Assembly (NCBI RefSeq): GCF_004087835.1
Contig: NZ_CP035119.1
Span: forward strand, 186,001 to 250,000
Length of the DNA: 64,000 nt
Direction of reading: 5' to 3'
Source of the DNA: Halorussus pelagicus
GTDB taxonomy: Archaea; Halobacteriota; Halobacteria; Halobacteriales; Haladaptataceae
In this document: in pieces, positions 1 through 8,790 of the stretch
How positions within the stretch are numbered: position 1 is the stretch's first letter
Layout of the letters: every line of letters starts with the position of its first letter
Notes under the pieces: model-generated
The model's input: the letters and a program-made list of their open reading frames with translations, nothing else
What the model was told of the DNA's origin: nothing
Database searches by the model: none
Program-made: the position numbers and the translations under genes

Positions 1-1298
1 TCCACGACGCTTCTAGCCGCCGCGAACAGTCGGTCGGTCCGCCCCTCTTCTCTCGCTTCGGCGGTCACCCTGACCAGCGGTTGGGTCCCACTCGCGCGCA
101 CGAGAAACCATCCATCGCCGGTTTCGACGCGCACGCCGTCGAGGGCGTTCACGTCGTCGTACTCCGTGCGGACTCGCTCGCGGACCCGCGCCATCGCGGC
201 GGCCTTCTCGTCGGTCTCGACCCTCCCGCGCCGGAGGGGGTAGCTTTCGACCTCGCCGACGAGTCGGTCGAGCGACCCCCGGCGAGCGACCATCTCCGCC
301 AGCCGACAGGCCGCCAGCGGGCCGTCCGGACAGAGCGTATCGTCGGGCCAGATCCACGCGCCGCTGGGTTCGCCGCCGAACGCGACCCCCGAGTCGGTCG
401 CGCGCTCGGCGACGTACACGTCACCCACGCGCGTCCGCGAGACCGACGCCCCCTGTCGTTCGAGCACGTCGGCGACTGCGAGACTCGTGTCAACCGGGAC
501 GGCCACCTCGTCGCCGGGAGTGGCGGCCTCCCGAGCGAACAGCGCGAGCAGGCAGTCGCCCGAGACGAATTCGCCAGACTCGGTGACGGCGCGCGTCCGG
601 TCGGCGTCCCCGTCGTGGGCGATACCGAGGTCGGCGTCGGTCGCGGCCACGAAGTCCGCGAGCGCCCGGCAGTTCTCGGCGGTGGGTTCGCTCGGCCGCA
701 CGGGAAACGACCCATCCGGTCGGTCGTTAAGCGTCCGCACGTCGTGGCCGAGTCGCCGGAGCGCCTCGGCCGTGACCTGCCCGACGCCGTTGCCCGCGTC
801 CACGACTATCGAGCAACTACCGGACGCCGCCGACCGCTCCAGCACCGCCGCATGGCGCTCGGTTGCGCCGTCCCACGCCTCGACCTCGCCGAGGTCATCC
901 CACGGTCGCAGGTCGTAGTTCTCCTCGCGCACGCGGGCCGCAATCGTCTCGCGCTGGCGCTCGTCGAACGCCTGCCCCGAGGGGTTCCAGAGCTTCAGCC
1001 CGTTGTCCGGGGCCGGGTTGTGGCTGGCGGTCAGCATCAGGCCCGCGTCGGCGTCGCGCCACCCGACGCTCCGGGCGACGGTCGGCGTGGCCGCCTCGCC
1101 GATTCGAATCGCGTCCGCGCCGCACTCGCGCACCCCCGAGACCGCGGCGTCGGCCAGCATCCGACCGCTCTCGCGGGCGTCTCTGCCGACGACCACCCGG
1201 TCGTAGCCCTCGCTGGCGAGCGCGCGCCCGACTGCGAGCGCGAGGTCGCAGGTCACTTCGTCGCCGATTCGTCCGCGGATGCCGCTGGTTCCGAACAT
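1..1298 (-). CDS. glmM: Phosphohexomutase, GlmM/phosphomannomutase family (3' end outside window)
   Basis: Alpha-D-phosphohexomutase family enzyme, most likely interconverting glucosamine-6-P and glucosamine-1-P; related archaeal enzymes are annotated phosphomannomutase, so substrate is inferred. From the ATG at 1298 about 432 residues are visible before the frame leaves the left edge, so only the extreme C-terminus is missing. Visible: N-terminal MFGTSGIRG, the phosphoserine loop TASHNP at residues 90-95 (Ser92), metal-binding DGDADR at 229-234 and sugar-binding GEPSG near 309-313. The ATG follows directly after the stop of the DUF7344-type gene on the same strand, so the two are probably co-transcribed. 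Together with GlmS and GlmU in this window it would complete UDP-GlcNAc synthesis feeding the uronic-acid pathway encoded divergently at 2301-7703. Confidence 0.88.
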   Translation of the reverse strand, partial: MFGTSGIRGRIGDEVTCDLALAVGRALASEGYDRVVVGRDARESGRMLADAAVSGVRECGADAIRIGEAATPTVARSVGWRDADAGLMLTASHNPAPDNGLKLWNPSGQAFDERQRETIAARVREENYDLRPWDDLGEVEAWDGATERHAAVLERSAASGSCSIVVDAGNGVGQVTAEALRRLGHDVRTLNDRPDGSFPVRPSEPTAENCRALADFVAATDADLGIAHDGDADRTRAVTESGEFVSGDCLLALFAREAATPGDEVAVPVDTSLAVADVLERQGASVSRTRVGDVYVAERATDSGVAFGGEPSGAWIWPDDTLCPDGPLAACRLAEMVARRGSLDRLVGEVESYPLRRGRVETDEKAAAMARVRERVRTEYDDVNALDGVRVETGDGWFLVRASGTQPLVRVTAEAREEGRTDRLFAAARSVV

Positions 1299-1859
1299 TC
1301 AGTTTTCCTGTCCGTTGATGTGGTGGAGTTCGGGCGGCGTGCCGACCTCGCCGCCGTGCCTGTACTCGAAGTAGTGGATGACCGCCGAGACACCGAACAC
1401 CGCGAGAATGAGCGTCGCCAACACGAGTCCCGGAATCAGCCCGAAGGGGTAGACGTTCAGCCACACCGCCGCGACCAACAGCGAACTGGCCCCGACCAGT
1501 CCGAGGTAGTATCTGTCCCACGGGAACTCCTCGCGGGAAACGTCGCCCAGATAGATGTCGAGGTCCGAGGCCCGGTCGCCGAGGCGGACGACGCCCTCGT
1601 CGCGGTCGTACTCGACGATGTTCGCCTCGTCAAGTTTCGGGAGGTGGGTCTGATACAGCGAGATGTAGACGCGCTTTCGCTGTTCGGTCGAGAGCGCCGC
1701 GGGCGTCGTCTCGTTCTCCCACGCCGCGACCTGCTCGGTCAGGTCCGAGAGTTCGGTCTCGCCGCCCTCCCGCCGGAGATAGTAGAGGGCGTACCGGCGT
1801 CGAGGACTCTTCAGCACCTCGAAGACCTCGTCCTGAGAGAGTCCGTCAGCGCGGGACAT
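1299..1859 (-). CDS. DUF7344-type winged-helix protein with C-terminal membrane helices
   Basis: 186-residue protein. The N-terminal ~90 residues look like the haloarchaeal winged-helix domain DUF7344 (LSQDEVFEVLKSPRRRYALY start, then YISLYQTHLPKLDEANIVEY as the recognition-helix/wing region). The C-terminal part has two strongly hydrophobic helices (about residues 120-160) followed by a short tail, so it is probably a membrane-tethered DNA-binding protein. I chose the ATG at 1859 because the domain begins there; an upstream start would add 37 arginine/proline-rich residues unlike a haloarchaeal protein. Its stop abuts the glmM start. Function unknown; position suggests a regulator of the glycan genes, which is inference only. 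Confidence 0.8.
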   Translation of the reverse strand: MSRADGLSQDEVFEVLKSPRRRYALYYLRREGGETELSDLTEQVAAWENETTPAALSTEQRKRVYISLYQTHLPKLDEANIVEYDRDEGVVRLGDRASDLDIYLGDVSREEFPWDRYYLGLVGASSLLVAAVWLNVYPFGLIPGLVLATLILAVFGVSAVIHYFEYRHGGEVGTPPELHHINGQEN

Positions 1860-2300
1860 GCTCCTCCGGAACTCGGTAGGTCGTCGGAGGCGATACGCGC
1901 TCGGAGCCACCGGGTCGGGAGGATGTCCGCAGGTGAGACCGCCGCATACCCTCGATATTACTACGTTCACACTTTGTTACCCAGTTGCTTGTGGCGGCTA
2001 GTCCGACTGTACGCCGGGGTTCGAGCGCGATACGGTCCCGGTAACCTCCCCGAACCCCTCGGCGTTCCGGGACGTTCCCTCGAACTCGCTATCCCGAGAA
2101 ACGGGACGTGCGGGCCGCGACAGGAGCCGTCTACTCCGGTTCAAGGGACCGTATAACAAAGAGGAACACAGGTCATTGAATCGATAACGCCCGGCCCGCC
2201 GTCCGGCGATACGGCCGGGCAATCGACTGACCGACTATGATTCCGTTACTACCTGCAAACGATACGTTGGGTCCCCGCTCGCGCGCGGAGGTGGGCCAGC
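1860..2300. promoter_or_regulatory. Divergent intergenic region between the DUF7344-glmM and uronic-acid operons
   Basis: 441 bp with no convincing gene. It must hold promoters for both directions. Two copies of the octamer TAACAAAG occur, one facing each operon: minus strand 1972-1979 and plus strand 2154-2161 (within TATAACAAAG). An AT-rich TAGTAATATCG on the minus strand near 1953-1963 could be the TATA box of the DUF7344 gene. The same octamer recurs at other glycan-gene promoters in this window. Confidence 0.45.
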
Positions 2301-2921
2301 GTGGCTAAGGCCGACTCTCGGTCCGAGCGCGAGGACCGAATCGCCCCCGAACTCGGCGACGACTGCGAAGTCGCCCCGAACGCCACGGTGGGCCACCGCC
2401 ACCGCGCTGACGCCCGACCGCCCCGAATCGGCGACCGAGCGACGATTCGCTCGGGCACCATCGTCTACGCCGACGTGGAAATCGGCGACGACTTCACCAC
2501 CGGACACGACGCGCTGGTCCGCGAGGACACCCGCGTCGGCGACGACGTGGTGGTCGGCACCAACACCGTTATCGACGGAACGACGACCGTCGGTTCGCAC
2601 GTCAGCCTTCAGACCGGCGTCTACGTGCCGACGAACACGACCATCGGCTCGGAGGTGTTCGTCGGGCCGAACGCAGTGCTGACCAACGACGCCTACCCCA
2701 TCCGCGAGGAGTACGACCTCGCCGGGCCGACGCTCGAAGACCACGTCTCAGTGGGCGCGAACGCGACCCTACTCCCCAGCGTGACGGTGGGCGAAGGCTC
2801 GTTCGTCGCGGCCGGTGCGGTCGTGACCGAGGACGTGCCCCCCGAGACGCTGGCGGTGGGCGCGCCCGCCGAGTTCCGAGAGTTGCCCGCGGCGCTGAAA
2901 GGAGGGAATCGAATCGCATGA
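2301..2921 (+). CDS. Left-handed beta-helix N-acetyltransferase (WbpD/WlbB-like)
   Basis: 206-residue hexapeptide-repeat acyltransferase. Visible are about ten rungs of the pattern [VI]GxxxxI (for example IGDRATI, VGDDVVVGTNT, IGSEVFVGPNA, VSVGANATLLPSVTVGEG) and the C-terminal AVGAPAEF seen in sugar N-acetyltransferases such as WbpD/WlbB, which acetylate the 3-amino group of UDP-2-acetamido-3-amino-2,3-dideoxyglucuronate. Start is GTG at 2301. The stop overlaps the start of the next gene as ATGA, and the downstream genes supply the other pathway steps, which is the main reason for the specific assignment; on sequence alone it is a generic NeuD/WbpD-type acetyltransferase. Confidence 0.85.
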   Translation: MAKADSRSEREDRIAPELGDDCEVAPNATVGHRHRADARPPRIGDRATIRSGTIVYADVEIGDDFTTGHDALVREDTRVGDDVVVGTNTVIDGTTTVGSHVSLQTGVYVPTNTTIGSEVFVGPNAVLTNDAYPIREEYDLAGPTLEDHVSVGANATLLPSVTVGEGSFVAAGAVVTEDVPPETLAVGAPAEFRELPAALKGGNRIA

Positions 2922-4000
2922 TTCCCATCGCCGACCCCGAGATGGGCGAACGTGAAATCGAGCGCGTGCGCGAGGTCATGGAGTCGGGGCGCATCGCCGA
3001 CGGCCCGGAGGTTCGCGCCTTCGAAGAGGAGTTCGCTGAGTTCTGCGGGACCGACCGCGGCGTCGCCACGAGCAACGGGACGACGGCGCTCCACACCGCC
3101 TTCGAGGCGCTCGGTATCGGGCCGGGCGACAAGGTGGTGACGACGCCGTTCTCGTTCGTCGCCAGCGCGAACGCGATTCGACTCGCGGGCGCAGAGCCGG
3201 TCTTCGCGGACATCGACCCCGAGACGTACAACCTCGACCCCGTGGCCGTCGAGGAAGTCGTCCGGCGCGAGGCCGACGTGGCCGCCATCCTACCGGTCCA
3301 TCTCTACGGTCTCCCCGCGGAGATGGACCACCTGCTCGATATCGCCGACGACCACGACCTCGCGGTTATCGAGGACGCCGCGCAGGCCCACGGCGCGGCG
3401 TTCCGAGACCAGCGCGTCGGGTCGCTGGGCGACGCGGCCTGCTTCTCGCTGTATCCGACCAAGAACATGACCACGGGCGAGGGCGGGGTCGTGACGACCG
3501 ACCGCGACGACGTGGCCGAGCGCGCCGAGAGCTTCGTCAACCACGGCCGCCCGCCGGAGGGCGGGTACGAACACGTCAGCGTCGGCCACAACTTCCGGCT
3601 GACCTCCATCGCGGCGGCCATCGGCCGGGTGCAGTTGGACCGTTTGCCGGACTACAACGAGGCCCGGCGGGCGAACGCGGCCTACCTCACCGACTCGCTG
3701 GTTGACGCCGACGTGACGACACCGACCGAACCCGCCGACCGAACCCACGTCTACCACCAGTACACGATTCGGACCGACGACAGGGACGGACTGGCCGCCC
3801 ACCTTGATGAGGTGGGCATCGGCACGGGCGTCTACTACCCGACGCCGATTCACGAACAGCCAGCTTACGACGACGTGATTCACGACGCACCGGTCGCCGA
3901 GCGGGCGGCCGAGCGAACCCTGTCGCTCCCGATTCACCCGAACGTCTCCGAACGAGACCTCAGAACCATCGTCTCCGCAATCAGAGAGTATGACCGATAG
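2918..4000 (+). CDS. DegT/DnrJ/EryC1/StrS PLP-dependent sugar aminotransferase (WbpE-like)
   Basis: 360-residue aminotransferase. Family signs: MIPIADPEMGERE start, substrate/PLP loop SNGTTALHTAF near 52-62, acidic IEDAAQAHG (Asp153 pairing with the PLP ring nitrogen), and the PLP Schiff-base lysine Lys182 in SLYPTKNMTTGEGG. Length is normal for the family. In the WbpE role it would transaminate UDP-2-acetamido-2-deoxy-3-oxo-glucuronate, normally with glutamate as donor. It overlaps the acetyltransferase upstream by 4 bp and the dehydrogenase downstream by 11 bp, so translation is probably coupled. Substrate is inferred from context. Confidence 0.9.
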   Translation: MIPIADPEMGEREIERVREVMESGRIADGPEVRAFEEEFAEFCGTDRGVATSNGTTALHTAFEALGIGPGDKVVTTPFSFVASANAIRLAGAEPVFADIDPETYNLDPVAVEEVVRREADVAAILPVHLYGLPAEMDHLLDIADDHDLAVIEDAAQAHGAAFRDQRVGSLGDAACFSLYPTKNMTTGEGGVVTTDRDDVAERAESFVNHGRPPEGGYEHVSVGHNFRLTSIAAAIGRVQLDRLPDYNEARRANAAYLTDSLVDADVTTPTEPADRTHVYHQYTIRTDDRDGLAAHLDEVGIGTGVYYPTPIHEQPAYDDVIHDAPVAERAAERTLSLPIHPNVSERDLRTIVSAIREYDR

Positions 4001-5012
4001 ACCGACCAATAGGACCGACCGGACCGACGACGCGGACGGCCCGACGAACGCCGCCGTCATCGGCGTCGGGAGCATGGGCAGACACCACGCGCGAGCGTAC
4101 AGCGAACTGCCGGACGTGACCCTCGTCGGCGTCTACGACGTGGACGACCAACAGGCCCGCGAGGTCGCGGCCGACCACGGCGCGAGAGTGCTGGAGATGG
4201 ACGCGCTCCTCGGGACGGCCGACGTTGTCTCCATCGCGGTGCCGACGCGGTTCCACGCCGACATCGCGCGCGACTGCATCGACAGCGGCGTGGACGTGCT
4301 GGTCGAGAAGCCCTTCGTTGACGACCCCGCGGTCGGGCGCGAACTGATAGCGCGGGCCGACGACGCGGACGTGACGATTCAGGTCGGCCACGTCGAGCGG
4401 TTCAACCCTGCGATTCGGACGCTGTCAGACATCGTGGCCGACCTCGACGTTATCGCAGTCGAGGCCGAGCGCCTCGGGCCGCCGCCCGAGGGCAGACAGA
4501 TAGACGAGAGCGCGGTGCTTGACCTGATGATTCACGACATCGACGTAGTGTTGGCGATGCTCGGCGAGGACCCCGAGAGCGTCACCGCCCACGGCGTCCG
4601 GAACAACCAGTACGCGACGGCGGACCTGACGTTCGCCGACGGGACCGTCGCCTCGCTCACCGCGAGCAGAGTGACCCAACAGCGCGTCCGGAAACTGGCC
4701 ATCACGGCAGAGAGCTGTCGGGTCAACGTCGATTACATCGACCGGTCGATAGAGATACACCGCCACTCGCTGCCGGAGTACATCGAGGACAACGGCGACG
4801 TGCGCTACCGCCACGAGAGTATCGTGGAGCGCCCGACCGTCGAGAGCGGCGAACCGCTCAAAAACGAGTTGGAGGCGTTCGTCTCGGCGGCCACCGGCGA
4901 CGCCGACCCGGTGGTCTCGGGCGAGGACGGTCTCAAGGTCCTCGAAGTCGCGCGCGAGATTCACGAGTCGGCCGCCGACGAGCGCCCCGAAACGGAGGTG
5001 AGCGTCCGGTGA
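3990..5012 (+). CDS. Gfo/Idh/MocA-family NAD-dependent sugar dehydrogenase (WbpB/WlbA-like)
   Basis: 340 residues. After a short hydrophilic leader comes the Rossmann motif VIGVGSMGRHHARAY, and further on the EKP signature in VLVEKPFVDD and IQVGHVERFNP, both typical of Gfo/Idh/MocA oxidoreductases. The family member WbpB/WlbA oxidises UDP-GlcNAcA at C3. The reading frame begins inside the previous gene and ends in a GTGA overlap with the next, in keeping with one operon. The residues before the Rossmann fold (MTDRPTNRTDRTDDADGPTN) are low complexity, so the true start could be slightly downstream. Confidence 0.88.
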   Translation: MTDRPTNRTDRTDDADGPTNAAVIGVGSMGRHHARAYSELPDVTLVGVYDVDDQQAREVAADHGARVLEMDALLGTADVVSIAVPTRFHADIARDCIDSGVDVLVEKPFVDDPAVGRELIARADDADVTIQVGHVERFNPAIRTLSDIVADLDVIAVEAERLGPPPEGRQIDESAVLDLMIHDIDVVLAMLGEDPESVTAHGVRNNQYATADLTFADGTVASLTASRVTQQRVRKLAITAESCRVNVDYIDRSIEIHRHSLPEYIEDNGDVRYRHESIVERPTVESGEPLKNELEAFVSAATGDADPVVSGEDGLKVLEVAREIHESAADERPETEVSVR

Positions 5013-6358
5013 GTCTGCGGGAGGTCGTGCGCCTCTACGGCAACGACGCCCCGGAGGCCGACCAGCGCGAGGCGTTCCTGTCGGGGCGGGTCCCCGTCGC
5101 GGTGTACGGTCTCGGCAAGATGGGCCTGCCGCTCGCAGCGGTGTACGCCGACGTGTCGGGCAACGTCGTGGGCGCGGACGTGGACCCCGCGGTCGTCGAG
5201 GCGGTCAACGCCGGGGAGTGTCACGTCGAGCGCGAACCCGGCCTGCCCGAGTTGGTCGCCGAGAGCGTCAAGTGCGGCGCGTTCGAGACCACTGACGACC
5301 CGGCGGAGGCCGCCGAGCGCGCCGCGGTCCACGTCGTTATCGTGCCGACACCCATCACCGACGAGAGGGAGGCCGACCTCTCTATCCTGCGGTCGGTCGC
5401 CGAGGATATCGGCAACGGTCTCGACCCCGGCGACCTCGTGGTCGTGGAGTGTACGGTCCCGCCGCGGACCTGCGAGGACCTGCTCGAACCCCTGCTGGCG
5501 GAGGCGGCGGGCCACGACGAGTTCGGTCTCGCGTTCTGCCCCGAACGGACCTCCAGCGGCCGGGCGCTCGAAGACATCCGCGGGGCCTACCCCAAGGTCG
5601 TCGGCGGCGTGGACGAGGAGGCCACGCGCGTCGCCGAACTCGTCTACGGCGAGATTACGGACAACGACGTACTCGCAGTCTCCGACGCGACGACCGCGGA
5701 GGCCGTGAAGGTGTTCGAGGGACTCTACCGCGACGTGAACATCGCCTTGGCCAACGAACTCGCCACGCTGACCGACGAAATGGGCATCGACGTGAACGAG
5801 GCCATCGAGACGGCCAACACCCAACCGTTCTGCGAGATTCACTCGCCGGGTCCCGGCGTCGGCGGCCACTGCATCCCCTACTACCCGTACTTCGTCATCA
5901 ACGGCTTCGAGACGGAGTCCCCACTGCTGGAAACCGCCCGCGAAGTCAACGATTCGATGCCGGAGTTCACCGTCGAGACGCTGACCCGCGAGCTCGACGC
6001 CGAGGGGAAATCGCCCGAGGAGACCACCGTGGCGATACTCGGCCTGACCTACCGGCCGGGCGTCGAGGAGACCCGCGCGACGCCCGCCGGTCCCATCGCG
6101 GAACGCCTCTCGGCGCTCGGCGCGTCCGTTCTCGCGGTTGACCCGATGGTGAACGACGCCGAGAGGTTCGGTGCGAGATTAATATCGCAACATGAGATTT
6201 ACGGGCGAGACCTCGACGCAATCGTGCTGGTGACGCCCCACGGCGAGTTCGACCACATCGAGTGGGAGCGGTTCGACCCGCTGGTGGTCGTGGACGGCCG
6301 CCAGAGCCTCGACCTCGCGGAGACCGACCACCGCGTCTACACCATCGGGAGCGGGTAG
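5009..6358 (+). CDS. Nucleotide-sugar 6-dehydrogenase (UDP-GlcNAc/ManNAc dehydrogenase, WbpA/WecC type)
   Basis: 449 residues in the UDP-glucose/GDP-mannose dehydrogenase family, normal length. NAD-binding GLGKMGLPLA at 34-43, central helix with Lys234 in EAVKVFEGLYRDVNIALANE, catalytic Cys288 in GVGGHCIPYYP, and C-terminal UDP-binding Rossmann domain with GLTYRPGVEETRATP. Such enzymes oxidise the C6 hydroxyl to a carboxylate with two NAD. In the pathway proposed here it converts UDP-GlcNAc to UDP-GlcNAcA; a UDP-ManNAc dehydrogenase is the main alternative, since a 2-epimerase is encoded next. GTG start within a GTGA overlap. Confidence 0.92.
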   Translation: MSLREVVRLYGNDAPEADQREAFLSGRVPVAVYGLGKMGLPLAAVYADVSGNVVGADVDPAVVEAVNAGECHVEREPGLPELVAESVKCGAFETTDDPAEAAERAAVHVVIVPTPITDEREADLSILRSVAEDIGNGLDPGDLVVVECTVPPRTCEDLLEPLLAEAAGHDEFGLAFCPERTSSGRALEDIRGAYPKVVGGVDEEATRVAELVYGEITDNDVLAVSDATTAEAVKVFEGLYRDVNIALANELATLTDEMGIDVNEAIETANTQPFCEIHSPGPGVGGHCIPYYPYFVINGFETESPLLETAREVNDSMPEFTVETLTRELDAEGKSPEETTVAILGLTYRPGVEETRATPAGPIAERLSALGASVLAVDPMVNDAERFGARLISQHEIYGRDLDAIVLVTPHGEFDHIEWERFDPLVVVDGRQSLDLAETDHRVYTIGSG

Positions 6359-6552
6359 CGATGGGCCGGGCGTGCCGCCGTCGCGCCAGTTTTCGACCGA
6401 CCGCTCCGAGCGGTCCGTTCGGCGCGAATCTGTCGGCACGGACCGACACCGCGAAACGACCGTCGCGGACCGACGCGCGGCGTCGGTACGCTCTCCGACG
6501 CAACTCCGACCCGCAACGTCCGAACAGAACGAAAAATCTGTCTCAAAAACGT

Positions 6553-6645
6553 ATGAACAATTTCCAAAGCATCGTACATCGTTCCGAAAGTGAACCGTCC
6601 GTCGGCGCAGAACCCGACGAATCGACCGCGGAGGGCGACTCGTGA
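6553..6645 (+). CDS. Putative 30-residue leader ORF overlapping the 2-epimerase start
   Basis: Short ATG ORF (30 residues, acidic C-terminal half) in the 283-bp gap after the dehydrogenase. Its stop codon overlaps the GTG start of the epimerase as GTGA, exactly the coupling seen between the other genes of this operon. An AT-rich stretch (GAAAAATC and CTCAAAAAC, 6530-6551) lies just before it and could be an internal promoter. No homology recognised. It could be a real small protein, a translation-coupling leader, or chance. Confidence 0.35.
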   Translation: MNNFQSIVHRSESEPSVGAEPDESTAEGDS

Positions 6646-7703
6646 AGGTCCTCACCGTCGTCGGCGCGCGGCCCCAGTTCATCAAGGCCGCCGCCGTCTC
6701 GCGCGAACTCCGTCGCCGCCACGAGGAGGTGTTGGTCCACACCGGCCAGCACTACGACGAGGAGATGTCCGACGTGTTTTTCGAGGAGTTGGCCATTCCG
6801 GAACCCGACGAAAACCTCGGCGTCGGGTCCTCAAGCCACGGCGCACAGACCGCCGAGATGCTCGCCGGGTTGGAGGAACGCATCGAACGCGTCGAACCCG
6901 ACGCGGTGCTGGTCTACGGCGACACCAACTCCACGCTCGCGGCGGCCATCGCGGCCTCGAAGATGGACACCCGACTCGCGCACGTCGAGGCGGGACTCCG
7001 GAGCTACAACCGCGAGATGCCCGAGGAGATAAACCGCGTGCTGACCGACCACGCCGCCGACGACCTCTTCGCGCCCTCCCGGCGCGCGGTGGCGAACCTC
7101 CGCGAGGAGTCGGTCGCGGGCGCGGTCCACGAGACCGGCGACGTGATGTGCGACGCCGTGTGCTGGGCGCGCGACCGCGCCGTGGACCGCTCGGAGATTC
7201 TGACCGAACTCGGCGTCGAGTCCGGCGAGTACGTGCTGGCGACGGTTCACCGCGCGAGCAACACCGACGACCCCGACCGCCTCGCGGCGATTCTGGACGC
7301 GCTCGCCGCGGAGGTCCGCGAAGTCGTCCTGCCCGCCCACCCGCGGACGATAAACCGTATGCGGGAATACGCAATGCTCGACGACGCCCGCGAGAAGTTG
7401 ACGCTCGTGGACCCCGTGGGCTATCTTGACTTCGTGCGACTGCAAGACTGCGCCGACGTAGTAGCGACCGACTCGGGGGGCGTCCAGAAGGAGGCGTTCT
7501 TCCTCGACACGCCCTGCGTCACGATGCGCGAGGAGACCGAGTGGCGCGAGACGGTCGAAGCCGGGTGGAACGAGTTGGTCGGCGCGAACAAGGCCGCCAT
7601 CCGGCGGGCGCTGGCCGACGCCGACCCGCCGGGAGAGAAACCCCAGCCCTACGGCGACGGCGACGCCGCGGCCAGAATCACCGACCTGTTGGACGATGAC
7701 TGA
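6642..7703 (+). CDS. wecB: Non-hydrolysing UDP-GlcNAc 2-epimerase family (WecB or WbpI)
   Basis: 353 residues with the family hallmarks: N-terminal VLTVVGARPQFIKAAAV, HTGQHYDEEMSD, VYGDTNSTLAAAIAA, HVEAGLRSYNREMPEEINR and C-terminal TDSGGVQKEA. It epimerises C2 of UDP-GlcNAc (WecB) or, in the Wbp pathway, of UDP-2,3-diacetamido-2,3-dideoxyglucuronate (WbpI); sequence reading cannot separate these, but the upstream WbpA/B/E/D set favours WbpI. GTG start chosen because the conserved N-terminus begins there. It overlaps the deacetylase-like gene by 8 bp. Confidence 0.92.
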   Translation: MKVLTVVGARPQFIKAAAVSRELRRRHEEVLVHTGQHYDEEMSDVFFEELAIPEPDENLGVGSSSHGAQTAEMLAGLEERIERVEPDAVLVYGDTNSTLAAAIAASKMDTRLAHVEAGLRSYNREMPEEINRVLTDHAADDLFAPSRRAVANLREESVAGAVHETGDVMCDAVCWARDRAVDRSEILTELGVESGEYVLATVHRASNTDDPDRLAAILDALAAEVREVVLPAHPRTINRMREYAMLDDAREKLTLVDPVGYLDFVRLQDCADVVATDSGGVQKEAFFLDTPCVTMREETEWRETVEAGWNELVGANKAAIRRALADADPPGEKPQPYGDGDAAARITDLLDDD

Positions 7704-8790
7704 CGAGAGTGACTTCGAGCGCGAGAGGGGGAATGGAAACAGCGACGCGCCCGCGGACCCCCGCGTCGCGGGGGTCCCCTCCGCCGTGGCCGACAGCGAG
7801 TTCGCGCTCCTGCTGACTCACGACGTGGACCGGCCGTACAAGACGGTCCAGTCGGCGTACCACGCGGTCGCGCGCCGCGACCCCCGGCAGTTGCTCGACC
7901 TGCTCCCCGGCAACAACCCGTGGTGGCAGTTCGAGGAACTGATGGCGCTGGAAGAGTCGCTAGGCGTCCGGTCGGCGTTCTACTTCCTGCGCGAGAAACA
8001 CCTGCTCGAACGGCCGCCGAGCGACTGGCTCGACCCTTTCTACTGGGTCGAGCATCTAGGGCGCTACGAGATAGAGACTCCCGAGATGTACGACCTGCTT
8101 GCCCGCCTCGACGAGGGCGGATGGGAGGTCGGACTCCACGGGTCGTACGACTCCTACGACGACCCTCATCGCCTCCGCATGGAGAAGACGACGCTGGAGG
8201 CCGCGCTCGGCGACGACGTGGTCGGCGGCCGCCAGCACCACCTGAACCGCGGGCCGGAGACGTGGGACCACCACCGCGAAATCGGCCTGCACTACGACGC
8301 CAGCCCCGGTTCGAGCGAGACGGTCGGCTTCGACCACGGCTACCTGCCGCTCCGGCCGTTCGGCGACGAGTTCGTCGTCTTCCCGCTGACCGTGATGGAG
8401 TGTGCGCTCCCGGACCCCGGCGAGGACTTCGAGCGCGCGTGGCGCGAGTGTGAGTCCCTGCTGGCGGAGGCGGCCGACAACGGCGCGGTAATGTCGGCGC
8501 TCTGGCACCCGCGGCTGTTCACGGAGACCGACTTCCCCGGCTATCGGCGACTCTACCGGAAACTGGTCGAGCGCGCGCTGGAGATGGGCGCGTGGGTCGG
8601 CCCGCCCCGCGACTACTACGAGTCGATGGCCCATCCCGGCGAGGAAGTCGTCGGTGGCGAGGGCGTCACTGACGAGGGCGTCGCTGGCGAGTCGGACGAG
8701 TCCGAGAACCGCCGCAGGGCCGACTTACGACGGCGGCAGGCGGACGATAACAAAGTGAAAACCGGACCGAACACCGAGTCAACAGGATGA
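7696..8790 (+). CDS. Polysaccharide deacetylase-like protein (NodB fold, variant motifs)
   Basis: 364 residues. After ~30 flexible residues comes FALLLTHDVDRPYKT, matching motif 1 of the NodB/CE4 fold (T-H/F-D-D/V-D), then FYFLREKH, EVGLHGSYDSYDD in place of the H-x3-H zinc motif, a Glu/His-rich middle and MSALWHPRLFTETDFPGYR near the end. Only the first histidine of motif 2 is present, so it may be a different hydrolase or catalytically altered. Haloarchaeal and bacterial exopolysaccharide loci often carry such a gene. The C-terminal ~45 residues are a low-complexity charged tail. Overlaps both neighbours, so it belongs to the same operon. Confidence 0.75.
   Translation: MTDESDFERERGNGNSDAPADPRVAGVPSAVADSEFALLLTHDVDRPYKTVQSAYHAVARRDPRQLLDLLPGNNPWWQFEELMALEESLGVRSAFYFLREKHLLERPPSDWLDPFYWVEHLGRYEIETPEMYDLLARLDEGGWEVGLHGSYDSYDDPHRLRMEKTTLEAALGDDVVGGRQHHLNRGPETWDHHREIGLHYDASPGSSETVGFDHGYLPLRPFGDEFVVFPLTVMECALPDPGEDFERAWRECESLLAEAADNGAVMSALWHPRLFTETDFPGYRRLYRKLVERALEMGAWVGPPRDYYESMAHPGEEVVGGEGVTDEGVAGESDESENRRRADLRRRQADDNKVKTGPNTESTG

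Noticed and set aside
81-2156. 691-codon open frame on plus opposite glmM and the DUF7344 gene
   Set aside because: Antisense shadow of high-GC minus-strand genes; rich in Arg/Pro with no recognisable domain.
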